A program made the translations under genes and the position numbers. A stretch of DNA of 64,000 bases from Sphingomonadales bacterium Ga0077557 (GTDB lineage Bacteria; Pseudomonadota; Alphaproteobacteria; Sphingomonadales; Sphingomonadaceae), in the NCBI GenBank assembly GCA_001464615.1, contig LNFI01000016.1, forward strand, positions 248,001-312,000, read 5' to 3'. Below are positions 52,447 through 62,611 of the stretch, piece by piece (positions within the stretch are counted from its first letter, which is position 1; each line of letters begins with the position of its first letter). A model generated the notes under the pieces. The model did not search any database, had not been told where the DNA came from, and worked only from the letters and a program-made list of their open reading frames with translations.

Positions 52447-53100
52447 TCAGCCGCCTGGATTCAGGATCGATTCGATCGCGGCGCTGACATGGTCAATGTC
52501 CGCCATCCCATCGACCCGCGAAACCAGCTCGCGCGCTTCGTAGATCGGCAGGATCGGCGCCGTCTTGGCGCGATATTCCGCCATGCGCGTACGGACTGTT
52601 TCGGCATTGTCATCAGCGCGGCGCTTGAATTCGGTGCCGCCGCAGACATCGCAGACGCCATCGACCTTGGGCCGGTTGAATTTGTCGTGATAATTGGTGC
52701 CGCAGCTGGCGCAGCTGAATCGGCCTACGATCCGCTCGACCAGCGCGTCTTCATTCACTTCAAGCTCGATGACGTGATCCAGCGTGCGGCCATGCGCCGC
52801 GAGCAGCGCATCGAGCGATTCGGCCTGGGTCGATGTGCGCGGATAGCCATCGAAAATCGCGCCTTCATCGGCAGCGAGCGTACCAAGCTTTTCGTCAATC
52901 AATGCCGACACGATATCATCGGAAACCAGCCCGCCCGATTCCATCACGGCTTTGGCCTTCAGCCCGGCCGGGCTACCCGATTTGACGGCCGCGCGCAGCA
53001 TGTCGCCGGTCGAGAGCTGCACCATGCCATGCTCTGCCTGCAATCGGCTCGCTTGTGTGCCCTTACCCGCCCCCGGGGGCCCCAGCAGGATGATATTCAA
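52447..53100 (-). CDS. adk: Adenylate kinase
   Basis: Balances AMP, ADP and ATP. The 217-residue long-form enzyme has the P-loop LLGPPGAGKGTQA, the AMP-binding region STGDMLRAAV, FDGYPRTSTQAE and a LID domain with four cysteines (CASCGTNYH and CDVCGG) that can bind zinc. It follows secY by 33 bases, as in many alpha operons. Confidence 0.97.
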   Translation of the reverse strand: MNIILLGPPGAGKGTQASRLQAEHGMVQLSTGDMLRAAVKSGSPAGLKAKAVMESGGLVSDDIVSALIDEKLGTLAADEGAIFDGYPRTSTQAESLDALLAAHGRTLDHVIELEVNEDALVERIVGRFSCASCGTNYHDKFNRPKVDGVCDVCGGTEFKRRADDNAETVRTRMAEYRAKTAPILPIYEARELVSRVDGMADIDHVSAAIESILNPGG

Positions 53101-53133
53101 ATGCTCAGGTCCCCTCGTTCGGCGCCGACTCTC

Positions 53134-54498
53134 TTAGCGGAGTCGGCCGCCCTTCAGCTTGGCCTTCTTGATCAGATCGCCATATTGATGCGCAAGCAAG
53201 TGGCTTTGGATCTGCGTTACCGTATCCATCGTCACATTGACGACGATCAGCAAGCTCGTTCCACCCAGATAAAAAGGAATCGACAGCGCCGAAACCAGAT
53301 ATTCCGGCAACAGGCAGATGATCGTCAGATAACCAGCCCCAATCACCGTCAGCCGCGTCAGCACATAATCGAAATAAAGCTCGGTATTCTTGCCCGGACG
53401 GATGCCAGGAATGAAGCCACCGTGCCGCTTCAGATTGTCAGCCGTTTCCTCAGGATTGAAGACAACGGCGGTATAGAAGAACGAAAAGAAGATAATGCCC
53501 GCGCCATACAGCGACATATATAATGGCGAGCCATGCTGGAGATATTGGTTCATCGTGATGATGAAATCACCCCAGCCGCTCTGGCCCTGTACATAATTGC
53601 CAGCGAACTGCGTGATCGTCAGCGGCATCAGCAACAGCGACGACGCAAAGATCGGCGGGATAACGCCGGCCGTGTTGATCTTCAGCGGCAAATGGCTGCG
53701 ATCAGCCTGCATGCCGCGCTGCGTCTGGCGCTTGGGATATTGGATAAGGATGCGGCGTTGAGCGCGCTCCATGAAGCAGATGAACAGCACCAGAAATACC
53801 ACTGCAGCGATGATGCCCAGCAGTCGAACGAGATCAAGCGAGCCGGTTCGGCTGCCCTCAAACAGATTATAAAGCGTGGTCGGCATGCTGGCGACGATGC
53901 CGGCCATGATGATCAGCGACACACCATTGCCGATCCCGCGGCTAGTGATCTGCTCACCCAGCCACATCAGGAACATCGTTCCACCGACCAGCGAGATCAC
54001 GGCGCCCACGCGGAACATGATGCCCGGCTCGACGACGGCAGCCACACCCTGGCTTGCGCCGAAGGACTCAAGACCGAGCGCAATGAAATAGCCCTGCACG
54101 ATCGTCAGCCCAACGGTGCCGTAGCGCGTATACTGGTTCAGCCGCTTGCGGCCACTTTCGCCGTCCTTCTTGATCGCCGCCAGCGTCGGCGAGAGCGACG
54201 TCGCGAGCTGCACAACGATCGATGCAGTGATGTAGGGCGTCACGCCAAGCGCGGTCAGGCTCATGCGTTCCAGCGACCCGCCGGTGAACGAATTAAAAAG
54301 GTCGAGCACCCCGCCCTGGGTCTGCTGCGACAGCAGGCCAAGCGCGGTCGGATCAATTCCCGGCAGCGGCACGAAGCTGAGCAGACGGAATACCAGCAGC
54401 GCCACGATCGTGAACCACAGCCGCTTCTTGAGATCGGTCGCCTGCGAAAATTTCGCAAAGCTGATGCTGGAGGCCATTTGCTCGGCTACTGATGCCAT
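53134..54498 (-). CDS. secY: Protein translocase subunit SecY
   Basis: Central channel of the Sec translocon in the inner membrane. The 454-residue protein has ten membrane helices and SecY hallmarks (VFRLLSFVPLPGIDP, the plug-side segment with SGGSLERMSLTALGVTPYI style motif, and the cytoplasmic loop KNTELYFDYVLTRLTVIGAGYL). It lies between rplO and adk as in the usual spc operon. Confidence 0.97.
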   Translation of the reverse strand: MASVAEQMASSISFAKFSQATDLKKRLWFTIVALLVFRLLSFVPLPGIDPTALGLLSQQTQGGVLDLFNSFTGGSLERMSLTALGVTPYITASIVVQLATSLSPTLAAIKKDGESGRKRLNQYTRYGTVGLTIVQGYFIALGLESFGASQGVAAVVEPGIMFRVGAVISLVGGTMFLMWLGEQITSRGIGNGVSLIIMAGIVASMPTTLYNLFEGSRTGSLDLVRLLGIIAAVVFLVLFICFMERAQRRILIQYPKRQTQRGMQADRSHLPLKINTAGVIPPIFASSLLLMPLTITQFAGNYVQGQSGWGDFIITMNQYLQHGSPLYMSLYGAGIIFFSFFYTAVVFNPEETADNLKRHGGFIPGIRPGKNTELYFDYVLTRLTVIGAGYLTIICLLPEYLVSALSIPFYLGGTSLLIVVNVTMDTVTQIQSHLLAHQYGDLIKKAKLKGGRLR

Positions 54499-54606
54499 CG
54501 GTTTGATCGTCCTGGAAACATAAACGGCGGGATCGTTTTCACCGCCCCGCCGCTCATATAGTCACGCAAGCGGGCTTGCCTAGCGTCTGATCGCCGAAGC
54601 GACGCG

Positions 54607-55149
54607 TTACGCCTTGAAAGACGCCTTATGAGCCTGGCGTTCTTTGTACTTAACGCCCTTCTTGGCCGCTGCTTTTTCATTAGCAGGCACGACATGGATC
54701 ACATCGACCGTGCCACCCAGCTTCTCGACGGCTTCAATCGCGCCCTTTGACGCGCCAGCGACGGTGAAGCTCAGCTTGGTGGTCAGTTCGCCCTTGGCGA
54801 GCAGACGGACGCCGTCCTTGCCACCGCGCGCCAGACCAGCGGCCTTCAGCGCTGCGTGATCAAGTGTACCATCGGCCGCGAGCTTGCCGGCGTCGATCAT
54901 CTTCTGGATCGCGCCCAAATTCACCTCGGCATAATCCTTGGCGAAAATGTTGTTGAAGCCGCGCTTTGGCAACCGCATGTGCAGCGGCATCTGGCCGCCT
55001 TCAAAGCCGGCGATGCTGACGCCTTCACGGCTCTTCTGGCCCTTCTGGCCACGGCCAGCGGTCTTTCCCTTGCCGGAACCGATACCACGGCCAACGCGCA
55101 TCCGCGACTTGCGGGCGCCTTCATTATCACGGAGTTCGTTCAGTTTCAT
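54607..55149 (-). CDS. rplO: 50S ribosomal protein L15
   Basis: Large-subunit protein of 180 residues. It starts [22 protein letters not shown] and continues with the Gly-rich [21 protein letters not shown], typical of L15. The C-terminus has an extra basic tail ([15 protein letters not shown]). ATG 55149 is chosen; the longer track start covers the upstream promoter. Its usual upstream neighbour rpmD is 1.3 kb away because an acyltransferase gene is inserted. Confidence 0.96.
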   Translation of the reverse strand: MKLNELRDNEGARKSRMRVGRGIGSGKGKTAGRGQKGQKSREGVSIAGFEGGQMPLHMRLPKRGFNNIFAKDYAEVNLGAIQKMIDAGKLAADGTLDHAALKAAGLARGGKDGVRLLAKGELTTKLSFTVAGASKGAIEAVEKLGGTVDVIHVVPANEKAAAKKGVKYKERQAHKASFKA

Positions 55150-55198
55150 GGTCGTGCACTCGCTTTCGCTTATTTCGCGCTGATTGTGGAAGGAAGGC

Positions 55199-55227
55199 CC
55201 CTTACTGAGTCGCATTCCACTTGTCAC
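55199..55227 (-). promoter_or_regulatory. Putative promoter of rplO-secY-adk
   Basis: On the minus strand GTGACA (55222-55227) is followed after 17 bases by TAAGGG (55199-55204), 50 bases before rplO. The layout matches the rpsM promoter candidate (TTGACA-N17-TAAGCG). It sits between the stop of the inserted acyltransferase gene and rplO. Confidence 0.5.
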
Positions 55228-55231
55228 GCGT

Positions 55232-56362
55232 TCAATTGGGCAAAGCCCGCGCGCGGATTAGAGCGCGAAGGGTGGCGGTGTTTCTTTCGGTAATTCGGGA
55301 AAACAGCAGCCCTACTATGATCACGAACCCTATTTCCATTGCAACCAGGGCAATGCTGCCCGCGCTGGGCTGCAAACGATGCAGCGGGCCTAGCAGCGCA
55401 GCGAGGAATACCAGGATCGGGAAGTGGATGCTGTAGAGCGAAAAGCTCGACTGAGCGCCATAAGTGGCGAACGGCCTTAACCAGCGCAGCTGCGGCGGCA
55501 CGGCCAGATACACACCGAACAACGCTGCAGCAAAAGAGGCGGAAATCAGCACGTCGCCAGCAAAGAACATCGGGTAAAAACGGCTATGCGCCAGGCAGAC
55601 GGTGAACAACACTATGCCCACAATTAACACTGGCCATGCAATTGCCCGCTTCCCTAACCAGCCGCGTCGCTGCGCGTTGGCGCAGGCAAAATATAATCCT
55701 GTGCCACAAAGCCAGGACAGGAACCCCATCGTCAAAGAAGGGAAAAACCAGCCCAGGATCAGGGTTGAAAGCGCCCATGAGACCCGCTTGCGCGCCGCCA
55801 GCCACAAAGCGGGAAACCAGACAAAATACCAAAATTCATAAGCCAGGCTCCACAACGGCGCGTTCGACCCAAATGGCGGCGCAACCAGCGACTGGAGAAA
55901 CACCAAGGAGGCGATCAGTGACTGCATGGACAGCGTCGACGTTACATAGGGGATGTCGCCCGCACTATGTTGTGAGCTGTAAAAATCCGCTGCTATCGAA
56001 TGCAAGCCGATCAAATCGAGGGTCCCGCCCAACACCAGCACCGGCACCAACACGATGCCCAGCCGCGACAGGCGATCAATCAAATAGCCGGGCCAAAAAT
56101 GCGTCTGTCCGGTGCGAACGACGACCGATTTGGTGATCCAGAATCCGGATAGCACGAAGAAAATCATCACACTTTGATGACCAAACCCCGCCATATAATA
56201 AAGCAGGCTAATCAGCGCCCCTGGATCAGGAACGCCGCGATAATCAACAAGAATTTGGCTGCGGCTATGGTTCAAAACGACCAGAAAAGCCGCGATGAAG
56301 CGGCACACATCCATGTAGAGGAAAATCGCTTCTTCTGGCGGTACGCAATTCCGGCTTGCCAC
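55232..56362 (-). CDS. Acyltransferase-3 family membrane protein inserted in spc operon
   Basis: The 376-residue integral membrane protein has about ten hydrophobic helices and the acyltransferase-3 opening ([19 protein letters not shown]) with its conserved Arg-His motif, plus [11 protein letters not shown] and [15 protein letters not shown]. Such enzymes O-acetylate surface polysaccharides or lipids. GTG 56362 follows AGGAGA. The gene lies between rpmD and rplO, where ribosomal operons are normally contiguous, so it is an insertion. It has lower GC in places than the ribosomal neighbours. A hairpin separates it from rpmD. Confidence 0.88.
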   Translation of the reverse strand: MASRNCVPPEEAIFLYMDVCRFIAAFLVVLNHSRSQILVDYRGVPDPGALISLLYYMAGFGHQSVMIFFVLSGFWITKSVVVRTGQTHFWPGYLIDRLSRLGIVLVPVLVLGGTLDLIGLHSIAADFYSSQHSAGDIPYVTSTLSMQSLIASLVFLQSLVAPPFGSNAPLWSLAYEFWYFVWFPALWLAARKRVSWALSTLILGWFFPSLTMGFLSWLCGTGLYFACANAQRRGWLGKRAIAWPVLIVGIVLFTVCLAHSRFYPMFFAGDVLISASFAAALFGVYLAVPPQLRWLRPFATYGAQSSFSLYSIHFPILVFLAALLGPLHRLQPSAGSIALVAMEIGFVIIVGLLFSRITERNTATLRALIRARALPN

Positions 56363-56400
56363 CGCGCTCTCCTAACACCAGTTTTTTGCCTATAACGAAC

Positions 56401-56432
56401 GAGCGACCGTAGTCGAGTGACTACGGTCGCTC
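56401..56432. terminator. Perfect hairpin after rpmD
   Basis: GAGCGACCGTAGTC and GACTACGGTCGCTC (14 bases each, loop GAGT) lie 46 bases after the rpmD stop. There is no T-run, but the stem is long and perfect. It probably ends or attenuates the ribosomal transcript before the inserted acyltransferase gene. Confidence 0.65.
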
Positions 56433-56477
56433 ACTAGAAACGACTGCAAAAAAGAGGAGAGAGACCTAGCGGCTCGC

Positions 56478-56654
56478 TTAGCCCTCGACGCTCAACATAT
56501 GCGCCACCTTACGGATCATGCCACGCACTTCAGGCGTGTCAGTCAACTCGACGGTCTTGTGCATCTTGTTGAGGCCCAGGCCAACCAGCGTTGCGCGCTG
56601 GTCGCTGGTACGGCGGATCGGCGAGCCGGTCTGCGTGATCTTGATCGTTGCCAT
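56478..56654 (-). CDS. rpmD: 50S ribosomal protein L30, below ORF-track cutoff
   Basis: A 58-residue frame from ATG 56654 to TAA 56478 encodes [20 protein letters not shown], followed by [16 protein letters not shown] and a C-terminal [11 protein letters not shown], a complete L30. It lies 5 bases after the rpsE stop, as usual, but is missing from the ORF track because it is shorter than 60 residues. It is the last ribosomal gene before the acyltransferase insertion. Confidence 0.95.
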   Translation of the reverse strand: MATIKITQTGSPIRRTSDQRATLVGLGLNKMHKTVELTDTPEVRGMIRKVAHMLSVEG

Positions 56655-56659
56655 CTGTC

Positions 56660-57385
56660 TTACTCCACGACCGCGAGCGCATCGGCTTCGGCGGTCTGTG
56701 AACCACCGCGACCGAGCAGGTCGGCGATCTTCTTGCCGCGACGCTGGGCAACGGCCTTGGGGCTGGTCTGGTGAATCAGCGCCTCAAAGGTCGCCCGGAT
56801 CATGTTGTAGGGGTTCGACGTACCAACCGACTTGGTCACCACGTCTGCCACGCCCAGCGATTCGAACACGGCGCGCATCGGGCCACCGGCGATGATGCCC
56901 GTACCCTGCGGTGCCGAACGAACCGTCACCAGACCCGCACCAAAATGGCCCTTGCCATCATGATGCAGCGTGCGGCCTTCCTTCAGCGGCACGCGAACCA
57001 TTGCCTTCTTGGCAGCAGCCGTCGCCTTACTGATGGCTTCCGGCACTTCGCGCGCCTTGCCATGACCAAAGCCAACCCGGCCCTTACCATCGCCAACCAC
57101 AACGAGTGCAGCAAAACCAAAGCGCTTGCCGCCCTTCACCGTCTTCGACACGCGGTTGATATGGACCAGCTTTTCGATCAGCTCTTCGCCGCCGTCATCG
57201 CCACCGGGACCACCACGGCCGCGATTATCGCGACCACCACGGCTGTCACGGCCACGACCGTCACGATTGCCACCGCCACCGGGGCCACCGCGACCGGGGC
57301 CACGCCCGCCACGCGGGCCACCACGATTGTCGCCAGCCGGAGCGCCAGCGTCGGGCGCTGCCTGGGTCTGGATTTCGTCAGCCAT
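56660..57385 (-). CDS. rpsE: 30S ribosomal protein S5 with RGG-rich N-terminal extension
   Basis: Decoding-fidelity protein. Residues from about 68 on are a normal S5 ([47 protein letters not shown]). The first 65 residues are an added, unstructured Gly/Arg/Asp-rich segment (repeats of [14 protein letters not shown] and [11 protein letters not shown]), making the protein 241 residues instead of about 165. RGG-type sequences can bind RNA. The spc order rplR-rpsE-rpmD is kept. Confidence 0.96.
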   Translation of the reverse strand: MADEIQTQAAPDAGAPAGDNRGGPRGGRGPGRGGPGGGGNRDGRGRDSRGGRDNRGRGGPGGDDGGEELIEKLVHINRVSKTVKGGKRFGFAALVVVGDGKGRVGFGHGKAREVPEAISKATAAAKKAMVRVPLKEGRTLHHDGKGHFGAGLVTVRSAPQGTGIIAGGPMRAVFESLGVADVVTKSVGTSNPYNMIRATFEALIHQTSPKAVAQRRGKKIADLLGRGGSQTAEADALAVVE

Positions 57386-57387
57386 TC

Positions 57388-57744
57388 TTAAAACTCCAAT
57401 CCGGCTTCGCGCGCGGCATCAGCCAACGCCTTGACGCGACCATGATACAGGAAGCCGCCACGGTCGAAGACGACCTGCTTGACGCCTGCCTGCACTGCCG
57501 CTTCGGCAACGCGCTTGCCCACGCTGGTTGCTGCTTCGATGTTGGAACCGTTCGTGCCGCGCACGTCCTTTTCCAGCGTCGATGCGGCAACGATCGTCTT
57601 GCCGGCGGCATCGTCGATCACCTGGGCATAGATGTGCTTGCCCGAACGATGGATCGACAAACGCGGACGGCCCGAACCCCGCGCGCGGAGCGCGGTGCGG
57701 TTGCGGCGACGCCGCTTCTCGAACAGAGACATTCCCTTGCTCAT
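57388..57744 (-). CDS. rplR: 50S ribosomal protein L18
   Basis: Binds 5S rRNA. The 118-residue protein has [41 protein letters not shown] and the ending [26 protein letters not shown], all typical. It overlaps the rplF stop by one base and precedes rpsE by two bases. Confidence 0.97.
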   Translation of the reverse strand: MSKGMSLFEKRRRRNRTALRARGSGRPRLSIHRSGKHIYAQVIDDAAGKTIVAASTLEKDVRGTNGSNIEAATSVGKRVAEAAVQAGVKQVVFDRGGFLYHGRVKALADAAREAGLEF

Positions 57745-58277
57745 TACTTCTTCTTCCCTTCCTTGCGGAAGATGAACTCGCCGCGATACTTGATGCCCTT
57801 GCCCTTGTACGGCTCGGGCTTGCGCCAGCGACGGATTTCAGCAGCGACCTGACCGACCTTCTGCTTGTCGATGCCCGAAATCTCGACCGTGGTCTGGTCG
57901 GGCGTCTTGATCTCGATGCCGTCCGGAATCGCATAGTTGACGTGGTGGCTGTAGCCGAGCTGCAGGTTCAGGTTGCGGCCCTGCGACGCAGCGCGATAGC
58001 CGACGCCGGTGATTTCAAGCACCTTCGAAAAGCCTTCGCTCACGCCCGTCACCAGGTTCTGCACCAGGGTCCGCTGCATGCCCCAGAACGCACGCGCGCG
58101 CTTGGTGTCATTCGCCGGCTTCACCGAAATGCTACCATCCTCAAGGATGTAGCTGATGTCATCGACCAGCGGCATGGTGAGTGTGCCCTTAGGCCCCTTC
58201 ACCGAAATAATGCCACCGTCGATGCTGGCCGTCACCCCTGCGGGGATCGGCACATTCTTTTTACCGATGCGGCTCAT
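57744..58277 (-). CDS. rplF: 50S ribosomal protein L6
   Basis: Large-subunit protein near the factor-binding site, 177 residues. [20 protein letters not shown] at the start, then VKGPKGTL and the C-terminal [15 protein letters not shown] are diagnostic. Start and stop overlap its neighbours rpsH and rplR by one base. Confidence 0.97.
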   Translation of the reverse strand: MSRIGKKNVPIPAGVTASIDGGIISVKGPKGTLTMPLVDDISYILEDGSISVKPANDTKRARAFWGMQRTLVQNLVTGVSEGFSKVLEITGVGYRAASQGRNLNLQLGYSHHVNYAIPDGIEIKTPDQTTVEISGIDKQKVGQVAAEIRRWRKPEPYKGKGIKYRGEFIFRKEGKKK

Positions 58278-58672
58278 CAGAATACCTCCGCCAGCACTTC
58301 GCCACCGACATTCTGTTCGCGCGCTTCGGCGTCGGACAGAACGCCACGCGGCGTCGAGACGATCGTGATGCCAAGGCCGTTCATGATCCGGGGCAGATCC
58401 TGCGAACCCGAATAGACACGGCGGCCAGGCTTGGAAACGCGGGCAACATGCTTGATCGCAGGCTGGCCCTCGAAATACTTGAGTTCGATGCGGATGCCCT
58501 TGGCAGGCCCCATCTCTTCTTCGGTATAGCCGCGGATATAGCCTTCGCGCTGAAGCACGTCGAGCACGCGGGCGCGCAGCTTGGAGCCCGGCGTCAGGAC
58601 AGAGTCCTTGCGCGCGCGCTGTCCGTTGCGGATGCGGGTGAGCATATCACCAATGGGATCGGTCAGTGCCAT
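58277..58672 (-). CDS. rpsH: 30S ribosomal protein S8
   Basis: Small-subunit assembly protein of 131 residues with [21 protein letters not shown] and the conserved C-terminal [19 protein letters not shown]. It is 9 bases after rpsN. In E. coli S8 represses the spc operon; whether this is kept here is not visible. Confidence 0.97.
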   Translation of the reverse strand: MALTDPIGDMLTRIRNGQRARKDSVLTPGSKLRARVLDVLQREGYIRGYTEEEMGPAKGIRIELKYFEGQPAIKHVARVSKPGRRVYSGSQDLPRIMNGLGITIVSTPRGVLSDAEAREQNVGGEVLAEVF

Positions 58673-58681
58673 ATCTCGTCC

Positions 58682-58987
58682 TTACCAGCTCGACTTCGTA
58701 ACGCCGGGGATCAGGCCCTTGTTGGCCAAATCGCGCAGCTGAATACGGCAGAGGCGGAACTTGCGGTAATAAGCGCGCGGGCGACCCGTGAGCTCACACC
58801 GGTTGCGAATGCGCGTACGATTGCCGTTGCGCGGGATTTCAGCCTGCTTCAGGCGGGCGATCAGGCGCTCAGTATCGTCGAGCGACTTGTCGTTCGCAAC
58901 TGCCTTCAGCTTGGCATAGCGGCCAGCATATTTCTTGACGAGCATCTTGCGGCGCTCGTTCTTGTTGATCGAACTCTTCTTCGCCAT
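58682..58987 (-). CDS. rpsN: 30S ribosomal protein S14
   Basis: The 101-residue protein is the zinc-independent long S14 ([20 protein letters not shown] at the start; [20 protein letters not shown] and a C-terminal [11 protein letters not shown]). It lacks the CXXC pairs of the zinc form. ATG 58987 is one base from the rplE stop. The longer track start lies in rplE. Confidence 0.96.
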   Translation of the reverse strand: MAKKSSINKNERRKMLVKKYAGRYAKLKAVANDKSLDDTERLIARLKQAEIPRNGNRTRIRNRCELTGRPRAYYRKFRLCRIQLRDLANKGLIPGVTKSSW

Positions 58988-58988
58988 C

Positions 58989-59570
58989 TTATGCCGCCTT
59001 CTTCGCGTCTGCGTCTTCGATCGGGAACGGGAAGCCGAACAGGCGGAGCAACTCGCGCCCTTCCTCATCGGTCTTCGCCGTGGTCGTAACGATCACGTCC
59101 ATGCCGCGGATCTTGTCGACCTTGTCATAGCTGATTTCCGGGAAGATCAGCTGTTCCTTCAGGCCGCAGGCATAGTTGCCGCGCCCGTCGAACGACTTGG
59201 GGTTCAGCCCACGGAAATCGCGAACGCGCGGCAGCGCGATCGTGATGAAGCGATCAAGAAACTCGTACATCCGCTCACGGCGCAGCGTGACCTTGCAGCC
59301 AATCGGCATGCCTTCACGCAGCTTGAACTGCGCGATCGACTTCTTGGCCTTGGTCACGACGGGCTTCTGCCCCGCGATCAATTCCATTTCGCCGACGGCC
59401 TGCTCGACCTTTTTCTTGTCCTGCGTCGCTTCGCCCACGCCCATGTTGAGCACGATCTTTTCGATCCGGGGCACTTCCATCGCGTTCTTGTAGCCGAACT
59501 TCTCGGTCATCGCCTTCACGACAACGTCGTCGTACATCGACTTCATCCGCGGCACATAAGCATCAGCCAC
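58989..59570 (-). CDS. rplE: 50S ribosomal protein L5
   Basis: 5S rRNA-binding protein of 193 residues with [16 protein letters not shown], the loop [22 protein letters not shown] and the C-terminal [20 protein letters not shown]. It starts with GTG and overlaps the rplX stop by 8 bases. A short acidic/basic tail (EDADAKKAA) extends it a little. Confidence 0.97.
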   Translation of the reverse strand: MADAYVPRMKSMYDDVVVKAMTEKFGYKNAMEVPRIEKIVLNMGVGEATQDKKKVEQAVGEMELIAGQKPVVTKAKKSIAQFKLREGMPIGCKVTLRRERMYEFLDRFITIALPRVRDFRGLNPKSFDGRGNYACGLKEQLIFPEISYDKVDKIRGMDVIVTTTAKTDEEGRELLRLFGFPFPIEDADAKKAA

Positions 59571-59883
59571 TGATCGTCTCCCCGGACTTCACGGCCACAC
59601 GGACCTTTTTGCCGTCCTTGATGTCAAACCGCACGCGCGATGGCTTGCCGGTCTTGGGGTCGGCAATCGCCACCTTCGACACGTGCATCGGCGCTTCGAT
59701 CTTTTCCAGGCCACCTTGCGGGTTCGCCTGGCTCGGCTTCTTGTGGCGGGTCGCGATGTTCGCGCCCGACACGATGACCTTGCCGTCCTTCGGGAAAGCA
59801 CGGGTCACTTCGCCCGTCTTGCCCTTGTCCTTGCCGGACAGGATGACGACGGTGTCACCCTTCTTGATCTTGGCCGCAGCCAT
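59563..59883 (-). CDS. rplX: 50S ribosomal protein L24
   Basis: Assembly-initiating protein of 106 residues with the KOW motif ([22 protein letters not shown]) and [24 protein letters not shown] 59883 shares its A with the rplN stop (TGATG). The track's extra GTG upstream is not needed. Confidence 0.97.
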   Translation of the reverse strand: MAAAKIKKGDTVVILSGKDKGKTGEVTRAFPKDGKVIVSGANIATRHKKPSQANPQGGLEKIEAPMHVSKVAIADPKTGKPSRVRFDIKDGKKVRVAVKSGETISG

Positions 59884-60251
59884 CACAGCACCTCCGGCGC
59901 GAGCGAGATGATCTTCATGTGCTTCTTGCCACGGAGCTCACGCACCACCGGGCCAAAAATACGCGTGCCAATCGGCTCTTCGTTCTTGTTGACGAGCACG
60001 GCTGCGTTGGTGTCGAACCGGATGACCGAGCCATCGGCGCGGCGAATGTCCTTCGCCGTGCGCACGATAACGGCGCGGTGCACGTCGCCCTTCTTCACCT
60101 TACCACGGGGCTGCGCTTCCTTGATGCTAACGACGATGATGTCGCCAACACCGGCCGTGCGACGCTTTGAGCCGCCCAGCACCTTGATGCACTGCACCCG
60201 CTTCGCGCCGCTGTTGTCAGCGACCTCGAGATTGGACTGCATCTGGATCAT
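59883..60251 (-). CDS. rplN: 50S ribosomal protein L14
   Basis: The 122-residue protein starts [20 protein letters not shown] and has [20 protein letters not shown] and the end [12 protein letters not shown]-like motif ([12 protein letters not shown]), typical of L14. A 67-base gap separates it from rpsQ, which is the usual boundary between the S10 and spc operons. Confidence 0.97.
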   Translation of the reverse strand: MIQMQSNLEVADNSGAKRVQCIKVLGGSKRRTAGVGDIIVVSIKEAQPRGKVKKGDVHRAVIVRTAKDIRRADGSVIRFDTNAAVLVNKNEEPIGTRIFGPVVRELRGKKHMKIISLAPEVL

Positions 60252-60318
60252 TGATCCGCTTCCTTCTTCACTTTGGGGCCGATTGCTGACCGGTCCCCGC
60301 CTAAATCAAACAACGCCG

Positions 60319-60591
60319 TTACGCGTCGACATCAACCCGGTCAGGCGTCGCATGGGTGTTGACCCGGTCGAGCACTTTCCACGTCTTCAGCTTGCTGATC
60401 GGCGCGATCTCTTCGATCCGCACCGTTTCGCCGGCCTTGAACTCGTTCGCCTCGTCATGGGCGTGATACTTCTTCGAACGACGGATGATCTTGCCATAGA
60501 GCGGGTGCTTCACCTTGCGCTCGACATTCACCACAACCGTCTTGTCGCCCTTGTCGGAGACGATCAGCCCCGTCAGCACGCGCTTCGGCAT
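60319..60591 (-). CDS. rpsQ: 30S ribosomal protein S17
   Basis: Small-subunit assembly protein of 90 residues. [20 protein letters not shown] and the KYHAHDE motif identify S17. It has a C-terminal extension ([15 protein letters not shown]) beyond the conserved core. It ends the S10 block; rpmC is 11 bases upstream. Confidence 0.96.
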   Translation of the reverse strand: MPKRVLTGLIVSDKGDKTVVVNVERKVKHPLYGKIIRRSKKYHAHDEANEFKAGETVRIEEIAPISKLKTWKVLDRVNTHATPDRVDVDA

Positions 60592-60602
60592 GTCTAAATT
60601 CC

Positions 60603-60806
60603 TTACTTGGCGGTCGAGCGCGAACGCTCAGACTGCAGAGTCTTGATACGGGCGATGCCGCGACGCACTTCGCGAACCCGGCTCGGCTTTTCGAGCTGGT
60701 TGGTCGCGGCCTGGAAACGCAGGTTGAACGCCTCACGCTTCAGGTTGCCGAGTTCTTCGCTCAGCTGATCGTCGGACTTGGTCCGCATGTCTTTCACATC
60801 GGCCAT
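60603..60806 (-). CDS. rpmC: 50S ribosomal protein L29
   Basis: Small helical protein at the tunnel exit, 67 residues, with [20 protein letters not shown] and [14 protein letters not shown]. Three ATGs lie in a row; the third (60806) has the best spacing from the GGGAG site. The first two would overlap the rplP stop and add two methionines. Confidence 0.94.
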   Translation of the reverse strand: MADVKDMRTKSDDQLSEELGNLKREAFNLRFQAATNQLEKPSRVREVRRGIARIKTLQSERSRSTAK

Positions 60807-60808
60807 CA

Positions 60809-61240
60809 TCATGCTCCCAGGTGCGAGGTGTCGCCAAGCCGGGCAACAACCTTAACCTTGATCGGCAGCTTCATCGCTGCACGCTCGAATGCCACTGCGG
60901 CAACCGGACCGGGCACGCCGTCCAGTTCGAACAAAATCCGGCCCGGCTTGACGCGGGCGGCCCAGAATTCCGGCGACCCCTTGCCCGAGCCCATGCGGAC
61001 TTCGGCAGGCTTGGACGAAACCGGCACGTCCGGGAAAATGCGGATCCACAACCGACCCTGGCGCTTTATGTGGCGCGTGATCGCGCGGCGAGCCGCTTCG
61101 ATTTGGCGGGCGGTGATCCGGTCAGGCTCCATCGCCTTCAGGCCGTACGACCCGAAGTTAAGCGTCGAGCCACCCGTGGCCTTGCCATGGATGCGGCCTT
61201 TGAACGCCTTGCGGAACTTGGTCTTTTTTGGCTGCAACAT
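60809..61240 (-). CDS. rplP: 50S ribosomal protein L16
   Basis: Peptidyl-transferase-centre protein of 143 residues; [40 protein letters not shown] and [10 protein letters not shown] are standard. It follows rpsC by 14 bases and nearly touches rpmC. Confidence 0.97.
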   Translation of the reverse strand: MLQPKKTKFRKAFKGRIHGKATGGSTLNFGSYGLKAMEPDRITARQIEAARRAITRHIKRQGRLWIRIFPDVPVSSKPAEVRMGSGKGSPEFWAARVKPGRILFELDGVPGPVAAVAFERAAMKLPIKVKVVARLGDTSHLGA

Positions 61241-61254
61241 TGTCTAGTTTCCTA

Positions 61255-61950
61255 TCAGCGCGCCGGGCGGACGCCGGAAGTCTGTGCTTCCATCATCAAC
61301 CGGTCTTGCGCCATCGGGTCATGACCCAGGATTTCGCCCTTGAAGATCCACACCTTCACGCCGCACACGCCATAAGCCGTGTGTGCCGTTGCCTCAGCGT
61401 AATCGACATTGGCGCGCAGCGTATGAAGCGGCACGCGACCTTCGCGATACCATTCCGTGCGCGCGATTTCGGCGCCGCCGAGACGACCGCCGCAGGTGAT
61501 ACGAATGCCCTCTGCACCCAGACGCAGCGCCGACTGAACCGCGCGCTTCATGGCACGACGGAACGCGATGCGGCGCTCGAGCTGATCGGCAACGCCCTGC
61601 GCAACGAGCTTGGCATCGATTTCCGGCTTGCGGATTTCGACGATGTTCAAGCTGACGTCCGACGAGGTCATCTTGCCGAGCGTCTTGCGCAGCTTTTCAA
61701 TGTCCGCGCCCTTCTTGCCGATGATCACACCGGGACGGGCAGCGAAGATCGAGATGCGGCACAGCTTGGCTGGACGATCGATGACGACCTTGGAGATCGC
61801 GGCCTGTGGCAGCGTCTTCATGATGAACTCGCGGATGCGCAGGTCTTCCAGCAGCAAGCGGCCATAATCGGCGCCTTCTGCATACCAGCGGCTGTCCCAG
61901 GTGCGGTTGATCTGCAGCCGAAGCCCGATCGGATTGCTCTTCTGACCCAT
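61255..61950 (-). CDS. rpsC: 30S ribosomal protein S3
   Basis: mRNA-entry protein of 231 residues. It has [20 protein letters not shown], a KH domain ([19 protein letters not shown]) and the C-terminal [12 protein letters not shown]. Start and rplV stop overlap by one base (TAATG). Confidence 0.97.
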   Translation of the reverse strand: MGQKSNPIGLRLQINRTWDSRWYAEGADYGRLLLEDLRIREFIMKTLPQAAISKVVIDRPAKLCRISIFAARPGVIIGKKGADIEKLRKTLGKMTSSDVSLNIVEIRKPEIDAKLVAQGVADQLERRIAFRRAMKRAVQSALRLGAEGIRITCGGRLGGAEIARTEWYREGRVPLHTLRANVDYAEATAHTAYGVCGVKVWIFKGEILGHDPMAQDRLMMEAQTSGVRPAR

Positions 61951-62330
61951 TACGCTTCCTCTGCCTGCTCACGCACCACGATCCGCAGCCGGCTGAACGG
62001 CTTCAGGATGCGGGTCGACTTGCCGCGACCGCGGGTGGCGAAACGCTTCATCACGATCGACTTGCCGACCGATGCTTCCGACACGACGAGGGCGTCGACG
62101 TCGAGGTTATGGTTGTTCTCTGCATTCGCAATTGCCGATGCCAGCACCTTGCGTGCCTCGACAGCCATCGCTTTGTTCGAAAACTGCAGGATGTTCATCG
62201 CATCGCCAACCTTGCGGTTGCGGATGAGTGCCGCGACCAGGCCCAGCTTCTGTGCCGAACCACGGATCTGCGTACCGACCGAGAGTGCCTCGTTGTCAGC
62301 CACGCGACGCGGGGATTTTTCCTTGCCCAT
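61950..62330 (-). CDS. rplV: 50S ribosomal protein L22
   Basis: Tunnel-lining protein of 126 residues: [25 protein letters not shown] region and the beta-hairpin [20 protein letters not shown]. Overlaps rpsS and rpsC by one base each. Confidence 0.97.
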   Translation of the reverse strand: MGKEKSPRRVADNEALSVGTQIRGSAQKLGLVAALIRNRKVGDAMNILQFSNKAMAVEARKVLASAIANAENNHNLDVDALVVSEASVGKSIVMKRFATRGRGKSTRILKPFSRLRIVVREQAEEA

Positions 62331-62605
62331 CAGCGCTTGCCCTTCTTGTCGGCGGCGTGGCCGGGGAAGAAGCGCGTCGGCGCAAATTCGCCGAGCTTCA
62401 TGCCGACCATGTCTTCGTTGACCGAAACCGGCACGAACTTGCGGCCGTTATAGACGTTGAAGGTCAGGCCGACGAAATCCGGGAGGATCGTCGAACGACG
62501 CGACCAGGTCTTGATCGGTGCGCGGTTATTGGCTTCCTGAGCGGTTTGCGCCTTCTTCAGGAGGTGAAGGTCCACGAACGGACCCTTCCAGACGGAACGT
62601 GCCAT
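62330..62605 (-). CDS. rpsS: 30S ribosomal protein S19
   Basis: Head protein of 91 residues with [32 protein letters not shown] and [21 protein letters not shown]. It lies 6 bases after rplB. Confidence 0.97.
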   Translation of the reverse strand: MARSVWKGPFVDLHLLKKAQTAQEANNRAPIKTWSRRSTILPDFVGLTFNVYNGRKFVPVSVNEDMVGMKLGEFAPTRFFPGHAADKKGKR

Positions 62606-62611
62606 GAGCGG

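Noticed and set aside
55232-56362. Mobile element around the acyltransferase gene
   Set aside because: No transposase, terminal repeats or target duplications could be seen, so an insertion sequence or transposon is not supported.
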